A stretch of DNA of 64,000 nt from a bacterium (GCA_017480425.1 JAFVAR010000018.1:1-64000), one strand, 5' to 3'; positions 1 through 9,304 are shown, counted from the first letter of the stretch. The notes: a model not told the origin generated them from the sequence alone. Made by a program: numbers and translations.

Positions 1-8
1 GAAATAAT

Positions 9-1811
9 TTACTCTTCTCCCAAGCTAAGGACCGCCATGAATGCTTCTTGCGGTACTTCAACTCGTCCGATTGCTTTCATACGCTTTTTACCGCGTTTTT
101 GTTTTTCCAAAAGTTTACGTTTACGTGTTATGTCGCCGCCGGAGCACTTATCGAGTACGCTTTTGCGCAGAGCTTTAATGTTTGTTCTTGCAATTACCCT
201 TCCGCCTATTGCAGCTTGAATCGGGACTTCAAACATTTGTCTCGGAATAATTGTTTTCAGTTTTTCGGTCAGCTTTTGACCAATATAATATGCATTATCC
301 TCGTGACAAATTACAGAAAGCGCATCAACTACTTCTCCTGCAAGCATCACGTCAAGTTTCACAAGTTTTGAGCGTTTGTAGTCCGAGAATTCATAATCAA
401 GACTCGCATATCCTTTTGAACGGGATTTTAGCTGGTCATAAAAGTCTGTAATGACTTCACTCAACGGAATTTCATATATCAAATCAACACGAACTTTATC
501 AAGATAGTTCATATTAATAAATATTCCTCGTTTTGATTGAGCCAAGTCCATTAATGTTCCTACATATTCATTAGGTGTAATTATAGAAACTTTAACGTAA
601 GGTTCTTCGATAAATTCTCTGTATTGCGGAGCGGGAAGATTTGCCGGATTGTCAATTTCAACGACTTCTCCGTTTGTTTTGTGAACTTTGTATACAACGG
701 AAGGAGCCGTTGTAACGATTGATAAATCATATTCACGCTCAAGTCTTTCCTGAGCAATTTCCATATGGAGCATTCCCAAGAAACCGCATCTGAATCCAAA
801 TCCGAGTGCAGACGATGTTTCAGGTTCAAATGTTATTGAACTGTCAGAAAGTTTGAGTTTTTCCAGAGATTCTTTAAGTTCGTGATAATCTTCATTATCA
901 ACAGGATACATTCCTGAAAATACCATAGGCAGAGCTTCTTTGTATCCGGGCAGCGGTTCTGTTGCAGGATTCTCAACGTGAGTAACCGTATCTCCCACGA
1001 ATCTTGTTATTTCTTTTATTGAACCTGCAAAATATCCTACATCTCCGCAAACGAGTTCTTCTACCTGTACTCTGTTAGGTGTAAGATATCCAAGTTCTAC
1101 AATTTCATACTCTTTACCGGATGCCATAAATTTAACTTTGTCTCCGAGTCTCATTTTGCCATCCATTATTTTAAAGAAACATAAAGTTCCCAAATACGGG
1201 TCATATGCACTGTCAAATACCAGTGCTCTCAATGGTTTTTCTGTCGTATCAACAGGCGGAGGCACAAATTCGACTATAGCTTCCAAAACATTATCAATGC
1301 CCTCTCCTGTTTTTGCCGAAACAGGGATAGCCATAGAACAATCTATTCCCAAGATTTCTTCTATTTCTTGTTTAACACGTTCCACATCAGCGGAAGGTAG
1401 GTCTATTTTATTTATAACAGGAATAATTTCAAGGTTTTGTTCTATTGCCATATAGACATTAGCAAGAGTTTGAGCTTCTACTCCCTGAGTTGCATCAACA
1501 ATTAATAATGCTCCTTCACATGCTGCAAGTGAGCGAGAAACTTCATATGAAAAATCAACGTGTCCGGGGGTATCAATAAGGTTGAAAACAAATTTTTCGC
1601 CGCTTTTAGAAGTATAGTTCATTCTCGCGGCATTAAGTTTTATTGTAATTCCACGTTCACGTTCTATATCCATGGTGTCTAAAAGCTGTTCCTGCATATC
1701 TCTTTGGGCAATTGTTCCGGTTGCTTCAAGAAGTCTGTCCGCAAGTGTAGACTTTCCGTGGTCAATATGTGCGATTATACAAAAGTTACGTACGTTGTTC
1801 CTGTAGTTCAT
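9..1811 (-). CDS. lepA: Elongation factor 4 (LepA), ribosome back-translocating GTPase
   Basis: Translational GTPase that acts on the ribosome and promotes back-translocation or recovery of stalled complexes. The 600-residue product has G1 motif AHIDHGKST at about residues 14-22, G3 DTPGHVD at about 80-86, an NKID box, and the LepA-specific C-terminal end [18 protein letters not shown], so it is LepA rather than EF-G. The frame stays open 31 codons further upstream, but that extension is unlike any LepA and the GTPase domain begins directly after MNYRN. The ATG at 1811 has no Shine-Dalgarno; a TATAAT box ends 6 nt before it, suggesting a leaderless mRNA. It is transcribed away from the next gene. 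Identification is secure. Confidence 0.97.
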   Translation of the reverse strand: MNYRNNVRNFCIIAHIDHGKSTLADRLLEATGTIAQRDMQEQLLDTMDIERERGITIKLNAARMNYTSKSGEKFVFNLIDTPGHVDFSYEVSRSLAACEGALLIVDATQGVEAQTLANVYMAIEQNLEIIPVINKIDLPSADVERVKQEIEEILGIDCSMAIPVSAKTGEGIDNVLEAIVEFVPPPVDTTEKPLRALVFDSAYDPYLGTLCFFKIMDGKMRLGDKVKFMASGKEYEIVELGYLTPNRVQVEELVCGDVGYFAGSIKEITRFVGDTVTHVENPATEPLPGYKEALPMVFSGMYPVDNEDYHELKESLEKLKLSDSSITFEPETSSALGFGFRCGFLGMLHMEIAQERLEREYDLSIVTTAPSVVYKVHKTNGEVVEIDNPANLPAPQYREFIEEPYVKVSIITPNEYVGTLMDLAQSKRGIFINMNYLDKVRVDLIYEIPLSEVITDFYDQLKSRSKGYASLDYEFSDYKRSKLVKLDVMLAGEVVDALSVICHEDNAYYIGQKLTEKLKTIIPRQMFEVPIQAAIGGRVIARTNIKALRKSVLDKCSGGDITRKRKLLEKQKRGKKRMKAIGRVEVPQEAFMAVLSLGEE

Positions 1812-1817
1812 ACAAGG

Positions 1818-1823
1818 ATTATA
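1818..1823 (-). promoter_or_regulatory. -10 box of lepA, predicted leaderless start
   Basis: TATAAT read on the minus strand, followed by CCTTGT and then the lepA ATG. A possible -35 (TTTACG) lies 17 nt upstream. With the box 6 nt from the ATG, transcription should begin at or next to the start codon. Confidence 0.6.
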
Positions 1824-1962
1824 ACTAAAACAATAGTCATCGTAAAGAAAATAAATTTTAGAAATTATGTAATAAAACTTAATAAAAAGGTGTAAAATTG
1901 GCAATTTTATTTACTTTTGATACTTTATATTTATGTAGCAGGTTAAAAATGCAGGAATAATT

Positions 1963-3318
1963 GTGTCTATTCAGAATGGTTGTAATATGAATAATACTTA
2001 CCGGTATTTGCCGAATTTCAAAGCCGATGCAAGCGGTGTGTCTAAACTTGTTACAAAACCGATTGATAAAGTTGAAAGTGCAGTAAGTACTGTTACAGAT
2101 ACATTTGAACCTGAAAACGAAGAACATAAAAAGTCATACAAAACTGCTGTAAGAGTTGGTAGTACAGTACTTGTTTTGGGTGCGATACTGGCAATTTTTA
2201 ACCCTAAATTTTCTTCTAAATTTATTGAAAAATTAAAGACAAAATCGACAAATGCTGCTAATAAAGCAAAGACAGATAATTCATTATCAGGAAAATGGAA
2301 CAGATTTAAACAGTTTGTTTACGGTTCAACAGTTAAATTTTTTGGTATTGTAAATAACGGGAATTCAGCCAAAGATGAGGGTTTTAAATGGTTGTGCAAA
2401 AAATCTAAATTTTTAGAAAAGCCTCATTCAAAAATAACACAATTTTTTGATAACATCAGTAAGCATACAGTTTTATCAAAATATAAAAAAGTGAATAAAA
2501 GATTAGAAAGATTTGACAAAGTTTTGGAACATTATCGAGATAGGCTTACAGAATCTGAAAAAAAGGCTTTTGATGCAAAATTAGCGGAAATAAAAAAAAC
2601 ACGAGAATATATTTCCGAATCTAATATAGTTTTAAGGTTGCAGCAGCAAGAACAGGAAATGGCAAATTTGGAAAAAGATACTGTTGCCAGAATGGATAAG
2701 TTTAGAAAAAATATTTTAGACAAAAGTGTTAAAAAGGAAGACAAGTTTAATGATGTTGCAACGTTTTGGGCGGAAGATTCTTTGAAACAAAAAAAAGAAA
2801 AACTTGTAGAAAACGGACAAAATTTTGTGTCAAAAATTACGGGTGATGACAAAGGTTCAAAAGGTTTATATACAGAGATTGTAGAAATTTTATCACCGCA
2901 TCTTAAGCAAGAAGAAAAATTAGCGTTAGAGGGAGTAACAAAAAAATCTGCTAAAAAGTTACGTAATGCAAATAAGAGTGAAACAATTGAATATTTTGAT
3001 AAAAAGCGTGATTTAATATTGGGAAGTGCACCGACAGATATTCTTACAGCTCTGTTTAGTTTGGCTGCTTGCGGTGTTGCTCTCGGTACGGCAGATTCTA
3101 AAGAACAAAGACTTTCCAGAACCGTTTCAGGTGTTGTTCCGACTGTTTGCGGATTTGGCACAAATATCGCACTTACTGCAATGCTTGTTTCAGGAAGTTT
3201 AAGTCTTGTCTTAGGAGCATTGTCAGGTGCTATATTGAGTACAATAGGCAGTGTAACAAGCAGATACCTATTCCCGCAAGATACAAAAGTTCCTACAAAG
3301 GAGGTTAGAAGTGTTTAA
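1963..3318 (+). CDS. Hypothetical membrane-associated coiled-coil protein
   Basis: No family recognised. The 451-residue product starts at GTG, with AGGA 6 nt upstream; an in-frame ATG at 1987 is the alternative. It has a hydrophobic segment at about residues 65-80, a long lysine/glutamate-rich helical middle likely to form coiled coil (about 150-300), and a C-terminal region (about 350-435) of small, hydrophobic residues with several glycines that could form two membrane hairpins. Near its N-terminus it carries LPNFKAD, matching the short phenylalanine motif shared by other hypothetical proteins in this window. It converges with the next gene and the two stop codons overlap. Membrane location is inferred from hydrophobicity only. 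Confidence 0.8.
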   Translation: MSIQNGCNMNNTYRYLPNFKADASGVSKLVTKPIDKVESAVSTVTDTFEPENEEHKKSYKTAVRVGSTVLVLGAILAIFNPKFSSKFIEKLKTKSTNAANKAKTDNSLSGKWNRFKQFVYGSTVKFFGIVNNGNSAKDEGFKWLCKKSKFLEKPHSKITQFFDNISKHTVLSKYKKVNKRLERFDKVLEHYRDRLTESEKKAFDAKLAEIKKTREYISESNIVLRLQQQEQEMANLEKDTVARMDKFRKNILDKSVKKEDKFNDVATFWAEDSLKQKKEKLVENGQNFVSKITGDDKGSKGLYTEIVEILSPHLKQEEKLALEGVTKKSAKKLRNANKSETIEYFDKKRDLILGSAPTDILTALFSLAACGVALGTADSKEQRLSRTVSGVVPTVCGFGTNIALTAMLVSGSLSLVLGALSGAILSTIGSVTSRYLFPQDTKVPTKEVRSV

Positions 3319-3830
3319 CTTAATTTTGCAGCAATTGCTAAAACGTTTTTCTTTAATGTTTCGTAATCCTTGTTATTGTCGATTAGAAAATCCCAATCCT
3401 GAATATTATCTAAATCAACTTCGGTAACGTCATCTTCTCCTACGAGTTTACCTCCTCTGGTTTCTCGTAAATTTCTTGATGTTTCAACTCTGATAGAAAT
3501 TGCACCTGCGGATTTGAAAACTTCATATTCGTGTTTTATTCTAACATCCGTTACGACAATATTACCATCTTGTGCAATAATTTTTTCCAGCCAATAGTCA
3601 GGGCTTTGCTCTCTCCCCCAATTTCCCAAATCTATTAAACCCTGTCTGTATTTAGGTTTATTGGCTTCAATTTCTTCATAGGTAATGCCGTTACGTTTTC
3701 CGTATTCAATTTTTATAATATCACCCATTGCACAACGTTTAAATTCCGGCATGGCATCCATTAGAATTTTTGCAGCCGTGTCTTTTCCTGAATATTGTTT
3801 TCCTGAAAAAATAATTATTTTATCTGCCAT
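3315..3830 (-). CDS. P-loop kinase, phosphomevalonate kinase/dNMP kinase-like
   Basis: Small nucleotide-binding kinase of 171 residues. The P-loop FSGKQYSGKDT lies at residues 8-18, with a Walker-B-like IVVTDVR near residue 92. The layout (SGKQYSGKD start, an arginine-rich lid, then a DVTEVDLDN..DWDFLIDN end) resembles the animal-type phosphomevalonate kinase and deoxynucleotide monophosphate kinase folds. The substrate cannot be told from sequence. The start is supported by AGAGG upstream of ATG. It sits 8 nt downstream of yidD and is probably co-transcribed with it. Nothing in the sequence proves a mevalonate role, so only the fold-level call is firm. Confidence 0.75.
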   Translation of the reverse strand: MADKIIIFSGKQYSGKDTAAKILMDAMPEFKRCAMGDIIKIEYGKRNGITYEEIEANKPKYRQGLIDLGNWGREQSPDYWLEKIIAQDGNIVVTDVRIKHEYEVFKSAGAISIRVETSRNLRETRGGKLVGEDDVTEVDLDNIQDWDFLIDNNKDYETLKKNVLAIAAKLS

Positions 3831-3838
3831 ACATACCT

Positions 3839-4048
3839 CTAAGGAACAGGGTCATATCCGCCTTCATTCAGCGGATGACATTTTACTATTCGTTTAATTC
3901 CAAGCCAGGAACCTTTTAATGCTCCATATTTGACTATTGCCTGACGGGTATACTCTGAACATGTCGGGTAGAATCTGCATCTTTTAGGTGTGTATGCAGA
4001 AATCTTTTGATATATCCAAATTATCCCGAGTAAACAATTTTTTACCAT
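3839..4048 (-). CDS. yidD: Membrane protein insertion efficiency factor YidD
   Basis: A 69-residue YidD protein, an inner-membrane-associated factor that helps YidC-dependent protein insertion. It shows an amphipathic N-terminus, the diagnostic [18 protein letters not shown] block at residues 21-38 and the ending [13 protein letters not shown]. Length is typical. Usually yidD sits beside rnpA and yidC; here it heads a two-gene unit with a P-loop kinase. The start codon has no Shine-Dalgarno and lies 6 nt after an extended -10 box, so it is another predicted leaderless gene. Confidence 0.95.
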   Translation of the reverse strand: MVKNCLLGIIWIYQKISAYTPKRCRFYPTCSEYTRQAIVKYGALKGSWLGIKRIVKCHPLNEGGYDPVP

Positions 4049-4054
4049 AAAGAA

Positions 4055-4063
4055 ATTTTATCA
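4055..4063 (-). promoter_or_regulatory. Extended -10 box of yidD, predicted leaderless start
   Basis: On the minus strand the sequence reads TGATAAAAT (TGn extended -10 plus TAAAAT), then TTCTTT, then the yidD ATG. Confidence 0.6.
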
Positions 4064-4200
4064 TGGAAGGCATATTCAGCACAAAAAATTTAATTTATAT
4101 TGTTGATTTCTGAATATAATTTTTCAAAATAATTTTTTAATGTAAAGTCTATCTTTTTTAATAAAACATTTGTTAATACATTGTTAAGATAATTTTAAAC

Positions 4201-4236
4201 AAAAAAGATATGGCCGGTTAAGCCATACCTTTTTTT
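4201..4236 (-). terminator. Rho-independent terminator of the rubrerythrin gene
   Basis: An 8-bp stem (GGTATGGC with GCCATATC on the minus strand, one mismatch) and 7-nt loop, followed by a T-run. T-runs flank it on both strands, so it may work in both directions. Confidence 0.8.
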
Positions 4237-4252
4237 GTTAAATAAATTTTGT

Positions 4253-4795
4253 TTATGAAAAATATCTTGCCAGAAGTCCGTCAAAACCTTTTCCGTGACG
4301 AGCTTCATCTTTTGCCATTTCATGAACCGTGTCATGAATAGCGTCTAAGCCCAATTCTTTTGCTTTTCTTGCAAGTTTCATTTTACCGTCACAGGCGCCA
4401 AACTCAGCTTCTGCTCTAAGTTCAAGATTTCTTTTTGTAGAATTTGTAAGAACTTCGCCTAATAATTCTGCAAATCTTGATGCGTGGTCAGCTTCTTCGA
4501 AAGCATATCTTTTGTATGCTTCCGCAATTTCAGGATATCCTTCTCTATCTGCTTGTCTTGCCATTGCAAGGTACATGCCAACCTCTGCACATTCTCCGTT
4601 AAAATTAGCTTTCAAACCTTCCAAAATTTCTGCGTCTACGCCTGCTGCTATACCGACTTTGTGTTCGTCAGCGTATTGTTTATTTCCGTCTTCCATTTTT
4701 GTAAAAACTTCTCTGACAGCACCGCAAACAGGGCATTTTTCAGGTGCTTCACCTTCAACAGTGTAACCGCATACCGAACATACGTATTTTGCCAT
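4253..4795 (-). CDS. Rubredoxin-rubrerythrin (reverse-type) peroxidase
   Basis: Peroxide-scavenging diiron protein typical of anaerobes. The 180-residue product has an N-terminal rubredoxin-like iron site (CSVCG at about 6-10 and CPVCG at about 21-25) followed by a ferritin-like four-helix domain with diiron ligand motifs ([25 protein letters not shown]). The order rubredoxin then diiron is the reverse of classical rubrerythrin and matches the clostridial oxygen-response reverse rubrerythrins. The start [10 protein letters not shown] at 4795 is preceded by GAGAGGA; 22 upstream codons in frame are not protein-like. It is monocistronic with its own terminator. It probably takes electrons from NADH via a rubredoxin reductase, which is not present here. 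Confidence 0.93.
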   Translation of the reverse strand: MAKYVCSVCGYTVEGEAPEKCPVCGAVREVFTKMEDGNKQYADEHKVGIAAGVDAEILEGLKANFNGECAEVGMYLAMARQADREGYPEIAEAYKRYAFEEADHASRFAELLGEVLTNSTKRNLELRAEAEFGACDGKMKLARKAKELGLDAIHDTVHEMAKDEARHGKGFDGLLARYFS

Positions 4796-4880
4796 AATAT
4801 TATCCTCTCTTTTCAAAATGATACACAAGTAAATTATATCATGCATAAAAAAGAGGTGCAATTTTTATTTGTGTATTTTG

Positions 4881-5141
4881 TCAGCCATTGTTAATCCTAA
4901 ACCAATTAACGAACTTATTAAACATACTGTCCTTTGGGATATCTTCTTCGGGGATGTCTGATTCAAATTTAATTTCGTTTTCGGTTTTGTCTTCACTGCG
5001 TTCAAACAAATCATCTTCCGGCTGGTCTTTGCGTTTTTTGCCTTGTTTAAAGTACATACCGCCGCCGCCCATACCGCCGCCGTCTTTGTATGCTGCTTGT
5101 GCTTTTAATGGTGGGTTGATATTTCCGAAATCAAAAGACAT
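4881..5141 (-). CDS. Small acidic, glycine-rich hypothetical protein
   Basis: No family recognised. The 86-residue product begins MSFDFGN, has a glycine/methionine-rich stretch (GGGMGGGGMYF), then a charged acidic tail and ends FVNWFRINNG. The start at 5141 is preferred because GAGG lies upstream; the frame continues to an ATG at 5186 that has no ribosome site. The low-complexity middle suggests a disordered linker. It is transcribed in the same direction as its neighbours but is separated from them. Confidence 0.6.
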   Translation of the reverse strand: MSFDFGNINPPLKAQAAYKDGGGMGGGGMYFKQGKKRKDQPEDDLFERSEDKTENEIKFESDIPEEDIPKDSMFNKFVNWFRINNG

Positions 5142-5229
5142 GTCCTTTTGCCTCTGATTATACATTGCATGTATATTATAACTCATTTTTGGAAAATTTC
5201 TACCCTTTTATAATGTCGGTTTAATATTT

Positions 5230-5742
5230 TTAGTCATTTATCATATTTCTTGCATTTTCAAATTTTGATTCACCGCCTGTCAGTCTGCAGTCTGCAATTG
5301 ATTTGCATTTACCGTCGGAATCATATAATGTAAGTGAGTAATTTTTGCCTTGTCCTACTTTTATACGTAAAATTCCTGACTTATAAAATTCTCCTTCTAA
5401 TTCTTTACCGAAAATATTATGGTAAATTTTTTCAGTCATAACACCGTTTTCATACTTTATAGTTTCTCGTTTATATCCAAAAGTTCCAATATTTCTTTTT
5501 ATAGTTCCTGTAAATTTTTCACCGGTTGCTTTTATTATTGCAATACCGTCCTTTAGTTCCGCTCCTTGTTTTTTTAGTGCAGTTGCCAGTGATTTAACTG
5601 ACAATGTACCCCTGAGTATAATAGCACCACCTGCTGCAAGTACTGCAGCTGCGCCGATTTCTGCCGTTCTTTGTGTATTATCTGTTCTTGTTTTAATATT
5701 TTCTGTATTTTTAAAATTTATACTCATTGGTTTAATGCTCAT
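5230..5742 (-). CDS. Hypothetical protein with one N-terminal hydrophobic segment
   Basis: No family recognised. The 170-residue product starts MSIKPMSINFKN after a good AAAGGAG site. A small-residue hydrophobic stretch (AAAVLAAGGAIIL, about 32-44) could be a membrane helix. The C-terminal half looks like a beta-rich domain with repeating strand patterns (GKKYSL-type turns). The SINFKN segment matches the short N-terminal phenylalanine motif of other hypotheticals here. It starts 13 nt after the end of the HExxH gene upstream, so the two are probably co-transcribed. Confidence 0.75.
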   Translation of the reverse strand: MSIKPMSINFKNTENIKTRTDNTQRTAEIGAAAVLAAGGAIILRGTLSVKSLATALKKQGAELKDGIAIIKATGEKFTGTIKRNIGTFGYKRETIKYENGVMTEKIYHNIFGKELEGEFYKSGILRIKVGQGKNYSLTLYDSDGKCKSIADCRLTGGESKFENARNMIND

Positions 5743-5755
5743 TGAGAATTCTCCT

Positions 5756-6739
5756 TTAATTTCTAATTATAAGTTGATTTCTCTTATCAAGTTTATTTGT
5801 AACTGATTCAAAAAAACATGAGATGCCATTCATTATATTTGCTCTGATTCCGCCTTTTTCCTGAGCGCGTTCTGTTGCTACTTGAATAGAAACAGGAACT
5901 TTTATACCATCCAGTTCGGCTAAATATTCTTCTACTTTTCCTGCGGCATTAATGGCTTCTTCTATATCGCCATTCCATACTTGTTGTGTAAAATAGTCTA
6001 AATAAGCTTGCGGTTGGGAATATCTATATCCCCATTTTCTGCTGAATATATCCGAATAACCTACATCTATAGTTTTATTCTTAGACCAAAATTCTTCTGT
6101 GATACCATGGCAAACATCTTGTGCAATACGTTCTGCCATAAATTCATTCATACCGCCAGCTTTATCAAGTGCATAATTACCAAGTTTGAATCTTGTAATT
6201 AGCCTGCCAATTACAGTAGGAACTTGCGTGTACCTTAATTTTTCCATTATAGAACTGCCAAAGTAATGGTTATGATTTAAATTAGCATGATGTGCACTAT
6301 GGGCAAATTCATGTACATGTGTATGTGCCGGATGCAATGAAGAAAAGTCATTTGGAATAATAAAATTTCTACCTTTTTTAGCAAGAGATTTAAGCCCCTT
6401 GGTTGAACGCATTTCGTTTAATGCATAATTAAATTCTACTTCTCTTGTCCAAATGTCGTATTGTCCTAAAATATCTTTTGGCAAATTGTTGTATTCTATT
6501 GAACTTGGAAGGGCGGATTTATCAAATAAATTTTCAAATAAATCAACTATTTGTTCAGCACATCGTGCAAAAAAATCATTATTATGAAATTCTGTTCTGA
6601 TTCCTTTTCTTGCAAGTTCACGACTAATACTTGATGCTGATGTAAAATTAACAGATTTTTTTATATTACTATTTGTTTTGGCAATAGAGTTTCTTTTTGC
6701 AACACAAAACATTTGTGTTTGATTAATAAACACTTTCAT
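5756..6739 (-). CDS. Hypothetical protein with HExxH zinc-protease-like motif
   Basis: The 327-residue product carries HEFAH at residues 143-147 inside a histidine-rich patch, and NEFMAE about 50 residues downstream that could supply the third zinc ligand. This is the arrangement of gluzincin-type metalloproteases, but no known peptidase family is recognised. There is no signal peptide; the N-terminus has KSVNFTSASS, the phenylalanine motif shared with other lineage hypotheticals. The start is supported by AAGGAG. It heads a likely two-gene unit with the gene at 5230-5742. Protease activity is inference from the motif. Confidence 0.75.
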   Translation of the reverse strand: MKVFINQTQMFCVAKRNSIAKTNSNIKKSVNFTSASSISRELARKGIRTEFHNNDFFARCAEQIVDLFENLFDKSALPSSIEYNNLPKDILGQYDIWTREVEFNYALNEMRSTKGLKSLAKKGRNFIIPNDFSSLHPAHTHVHEFAHSAHHANLNHNHYFGSSIMEKLRYTQVPTVIGRLITRFKLGNYALDKAGGMNEFMAERIAQDVCHGITEEFWSKNKTIDVGYSDIFSRKWGYRYSQPQAYLDYFTQQVWNGDIEEAINAAGKVEEYLAELDGIKVPVSIQVATERAQEKGGIRANIMNGISCFFESVTNKLDKRNQLIIRN

Positions 6740-6844
6740 ATATACTCCTTAAAAGACCGATTTTATGTATATATTCTAACATTTACGCTTCTGAAAATCA
6801 ATATATTGTGCAAATCAAAAATATAATAAAATCAAATTCAAACT

Positions 6845-6872
6845 TTGTGATAACTTCGTTTTATGCTAAAAT
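6845..6872 (+). promoter_or_regulatory. Promoter of the secreted phosphoesterase gene
   Basis: -35-like TTGTGA at 6845-6850 and extended -10 TGCTAAAAT at 6864-6872, with 16 nt between the hexamers. The ATG is at 6895 after an AAGGAG site. Confidence 0.55.
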
Positions 6873-6894
6873 AATTTGGTTAAGGAGTATAAAA

Positions 6895-7671
6895 ATGAAA
6901 AAATTAGCACTTTTAATATTTAGTTTTATTTTGTTTTCGTCGTCTGTTATGGCAAAAGATATAAGATTTGTTCAGATTACTGATGTAAGGTATTCAAAGA
7001 ATTCGGAAGAAAATATTTTAGCAAAAGTTATTGCTGATGTAAATAAAGAGAGCGGGGTTGATTTTGTTATATTTACAGGTGATAATATAAACCGTCCGAA
7101 TCCTGATGATTTGAAGGCATTTATTAATGAAGCAAAAAAACTGAATTGTCCGTTTTATGTAGCAGTAGGCGACAGAGACGTTAATAAGAGAAAAGAGCTA
7201 AGTAAAAAGCAATACGCTTCATTTGTAAAAAAATATGCAAGACACTATAAACCTTCAACAACGAATTATGTTTTTGAAAAACAAGGTGTTGTATTTATTG
7301 TAGCTGACGGCTCAAAGGATGTTATACCAAACACAATCGGATATTATAAAGATGAAGTTCTTGAGTGGATTGATGCTAATTTGGAAGTTTATAAAAAGAA
7401 ACCTGTTGTGATTTTGCAGCATTTTCCTTTGATTCCTCCCTGCGAGAGAGAAACATATAATACTTATAAAGCAGAAAATTATTTAAACATGCTCAAAAAC
7501 CATAAGAATGTTAAAGCTGTCATAGCGGGACATTTTGGTGTAAATAAAGAGGAAACGGTTGACGGAATTGTTCACATATCAACTGCTCCTGTGCCGAATT
7601 ACAGAGTTATAGATATTTTGAATATTGAATCAGAACCTGTAATTTGGGCTCAAGTTAAAAAAGCGGAGTAG
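6895..7671 (+). CDS. Secreted calcineurin-like metallophosphoesterase
   Basis: A 258-residue exported phosphoesterase. The start at 6895 is set by AAGGAG and by a signal peptide (MKKLALLIFSFILFSSSVMAK); the 29 codons open upstream are not used. The mature part has the metallophosphatase pattern QITDVRY, FTGDNINRP, VAVGDRDV, LQHFP and AGHFG. The first block is usually D-x-H, but here it reads TDVR, and GNHD is replaced by GDRD, so two common metal ligands differ. Activity may therefore be altered or specialised. It converges with the next gene, leaving 3 nt between them. Confidence 0.82.
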   Translation: MKKLALLIFSFILFSSSVMAKDIRFVQITDVRYSKNSEENILAKVIADVNKESGVDFVIFTGDNINRPNPDDLKAFINEAKKLNCPFYVAVGDRDVNKRKELSKKQYASFVKKYARHYKPSTTNYVFEKQGVVFIVADGSKDVIPNTIGYYKDEVLEWIDANLEVYKKKPVVILQHFPLIPPCERETYNTYKAENYLNMLKNHKNVKAVIAGHFGVNKEETVDGIVHISTAPVPNYRVIDILNIESEPVIWAQVKKAE

Positions 7672-7674
7672 TCC

Positions 7675-8034
7675 TCAGATATTAATTGAACGCAAAAATT
7701 CTTTTATAAACCCTTTTGTTCCTTGAATCCAAGGGTGAGCAATTCCTTTGTAGTATTCTTCATAATCTTCAATTATGTTTCTCGGCAGTTCTTTGCCTTC
7801 GCTTAGTGTTTGTGCAATGAATTCCAAATAGTCATCCTGCTCTTCTCTATATTCAATATCGGCATATCTCATTTCTTCATCTGCTTCATAGTGGACAAGA
7901 GCGTGATATGCACATTCAATGTTTTTGTCCTGTGAATCAGGAAACAATGTTATTGCCTCACGAACACTTCTTCTTTCTGTGAGGACAGAATAAACCAATC
8001 TTCCGACAAATTTTCTGTTATTTATATCTTCCAT
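7675..8034 (-). CDS. Hypothetical acidic helical protein
   Basis: No family recognised. The 119-residue product is rich in glutamate, aspartate and tyrosine and predicted mainly helical (YADIEYREEQDDYLEF). No signal peptide or membrane segment. It follows the putative lipoprotein gene by 5 nt and is likely in the same transcript. There is no clear Shine-Dalgarno, so translation may be coupled to the gene before it. Confidence 0.7.
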   Translation of the reverse strand: MEDINNRKFVGRLVYSVLTERRSVREAITLFPDSQDKNIECAYHALVHYEADEEMRYADIEYREEQDDYLEFIAQTLSEGKELPRNIIEDYEEYYKGIAHPWIQGTKGFIKEFLRSINI

Positions 8035-8039
8035 ACAAT

Positions 8040-8288
8040 TTAATAAGGATCAACTATTTTGATATCAAAATTTATATTCTGAGGCCCGAGATTTCTGTCA
8101 TAATTTTGCCTTGGCCCTTCTGATAAATCAATTGTTCCGGTAGCATTAGTATTGCCGGATTGAGGTTCAACATACTTGGCAAAACGGCGTTGGGATTGTA
8201 CCATATTGGGCTTTTTCTTATGAGTACAAGCAGTAGTGCCGGTTAAAATAAAGGATACCATTAGGAGAAAAATGCAGAATTTTTTCAT
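8040..8288 (-). CDS. Small putative lipoprotein
   Basis: An 82-residue product with a signal sequence (MKKFCIFLLMVSFILTGTTAC) ending in a cysteine that could be lipidated. The lipobox is imperfect, with threonines where leucine and serine or alanine are usual. The mature part is short, polar and probably disordered (NTNATGTIDLSEGPRQNYD). GAGG lies 9 nt before the ATG. It is the first gene of a two-gene unit with 7675-8034. Function unknown. Confidence 0.65.
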   Translation of the reverse strand: MKKFCIFLLMVSFILTGTTACTHKKKPNMVQSQRRFAKYVEPQSGNTNATGTIDLSEGPRQNYDRNLGPQNINFDIKIVDPY

Positions 8289-8375
8289 GCTAAAGACCTC
8301 ATTTTATTTTCATTATAACATTTTTTTGTAAGGTTTAATCATGCTAAAGAATGATTCTCGGTTAAAAACTTTATT

Positions 8376-9200
8376 TTAAACACCGGAATTTTTTTTGATA
8401 TCGATTTTTTTAAGTCTTTGTTCGATTCTTCTGTACCATTTAAGTTTTTGCTGGAATAATGTATTATATCCTTTAAACCTTGCATGACTTATATCCTGAA
8501 ATTGATTATCGCAAAGTTTTTCAAGATTTTTAGCTAAATCTTCCGTAAATATTTTTCTGTCAATCTTATCTTCTGCTTTAACTTCAATCCTTTTTCCAAG
8601 TTCAACAAATACCTCAGGACGATTGTCACGCAGGAAGAAGTAGTTAACCGCAACAGGAATTAAACCGACTTTACCGTACCTTTTAGCAGCTTTTTCAACC
8701 ATATATGCAAGTCCTGATTGAAATTCAATAGGTCTAAAATTCGGTGGTTTGATTATTCCTTGCGGATATAAATACACGTTGCAATTACGATTGGAAAGTT
8801 CATGAATGGCGTACTTTAATGCTTCCATAGAGGCTTGAGGAGATTTTTTATTAATACTAAAACAACCTGCATGTCGAAGTATTGGAAATCTTTTAAGCTC
8901 CTCTACCATTAGTCTCAGTTCCTGATGACAAATCCCATGGCAAATGGCATACGATACAATACCGTCCCACCAATTTGAGTGAGGAGCGTACATAATAATC
9001 GGCATATCATCAGGTTTTGAGTGAAAATTTTCTTCCCCTTTATAACGAAATGCATAAAAACGTCTTTTTAGCATGTTATAAAAAACAAAATCTCCAATTA
9101 TTTTCCAAAATTTTGATGTTGCTGCCGGACAAAACTTTTCATCTATGTTTCTTAACTTTGTCGGCGGTACTTCCGAATATAAATCCTCTAAGTTAACCAT
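8376..9200 (-). CDS. PlsC-like lysophospholipid acyltransferase
   Basis: Membrane-associated acyltransferase likely acting on lysophosphatidate or a related lipid. The catalytic HxxxxD motif is HSNWWD, and the second block is YPQGIIKPPNFRP, the PQG variant of the usual FPEGTR box. The basic C-terminal tail has arginine/lysine-rich helices. The ATG at 9200 has no Shine-Dalgarno and lies 6 nt after TATTAT; the GTG five codons upstream would overlap that box. Predicted leaderless. Acyl donor and exact acceptor are unknown. Confidence 0.85.
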   Translation of the reverse strand: MVNLEDLYSEVPPTKLRNIDEKFCPAATSKFWKIIGDFVFYNMLKRRFYAFRYKGEENFHSKPDDMPIIMYAPHSNWWDGIVSYAICHGICHQELRLMVEELKRFPILRHAGCFSINKKSPQASMEALKYAIHELSNRNCNVYLYPQGIIKPPNFRPIEFQSGLAYMVEKAAKRYGKVGLIPVAVNYFFLRDNRPEVFVELGKRIEVKAEDKIDRKIFTEDLAKNLEKLCDNQFQDISHARFKGYNTLFQQKLKWYRRIEQRLKKIDIKKNSGV

Positions 9201-9206
9201 ATAAAT

Positions 9207-9235
9207 ATAATACACATTTGAACTTTGTTTGTGAA
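9207..9235 (-). promoter_or_regulatory. Promoter of the PlsC-like gene, predicted leaderless
   Basis: Minus strand: TTCACA (9230-9235), 17 nt, TATTAT (9207-9212), then ATTTAT and ATG. Confidence 0.55.
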
Positions 9236-9304
9236 CAATTATTTTATTATTTTTAATTAAACTTTACAATCGTTAACAATTGTTTTAGATAAAGCCGTAC
9301 AAAA

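Noticed and set aside
2532-3161. Long antisense frame opposite the hypothetical gene at 1963
   Set aside because: It mirrors the codon pattern of the plus-strand gene, has no ribosome site and no recognisable domain.
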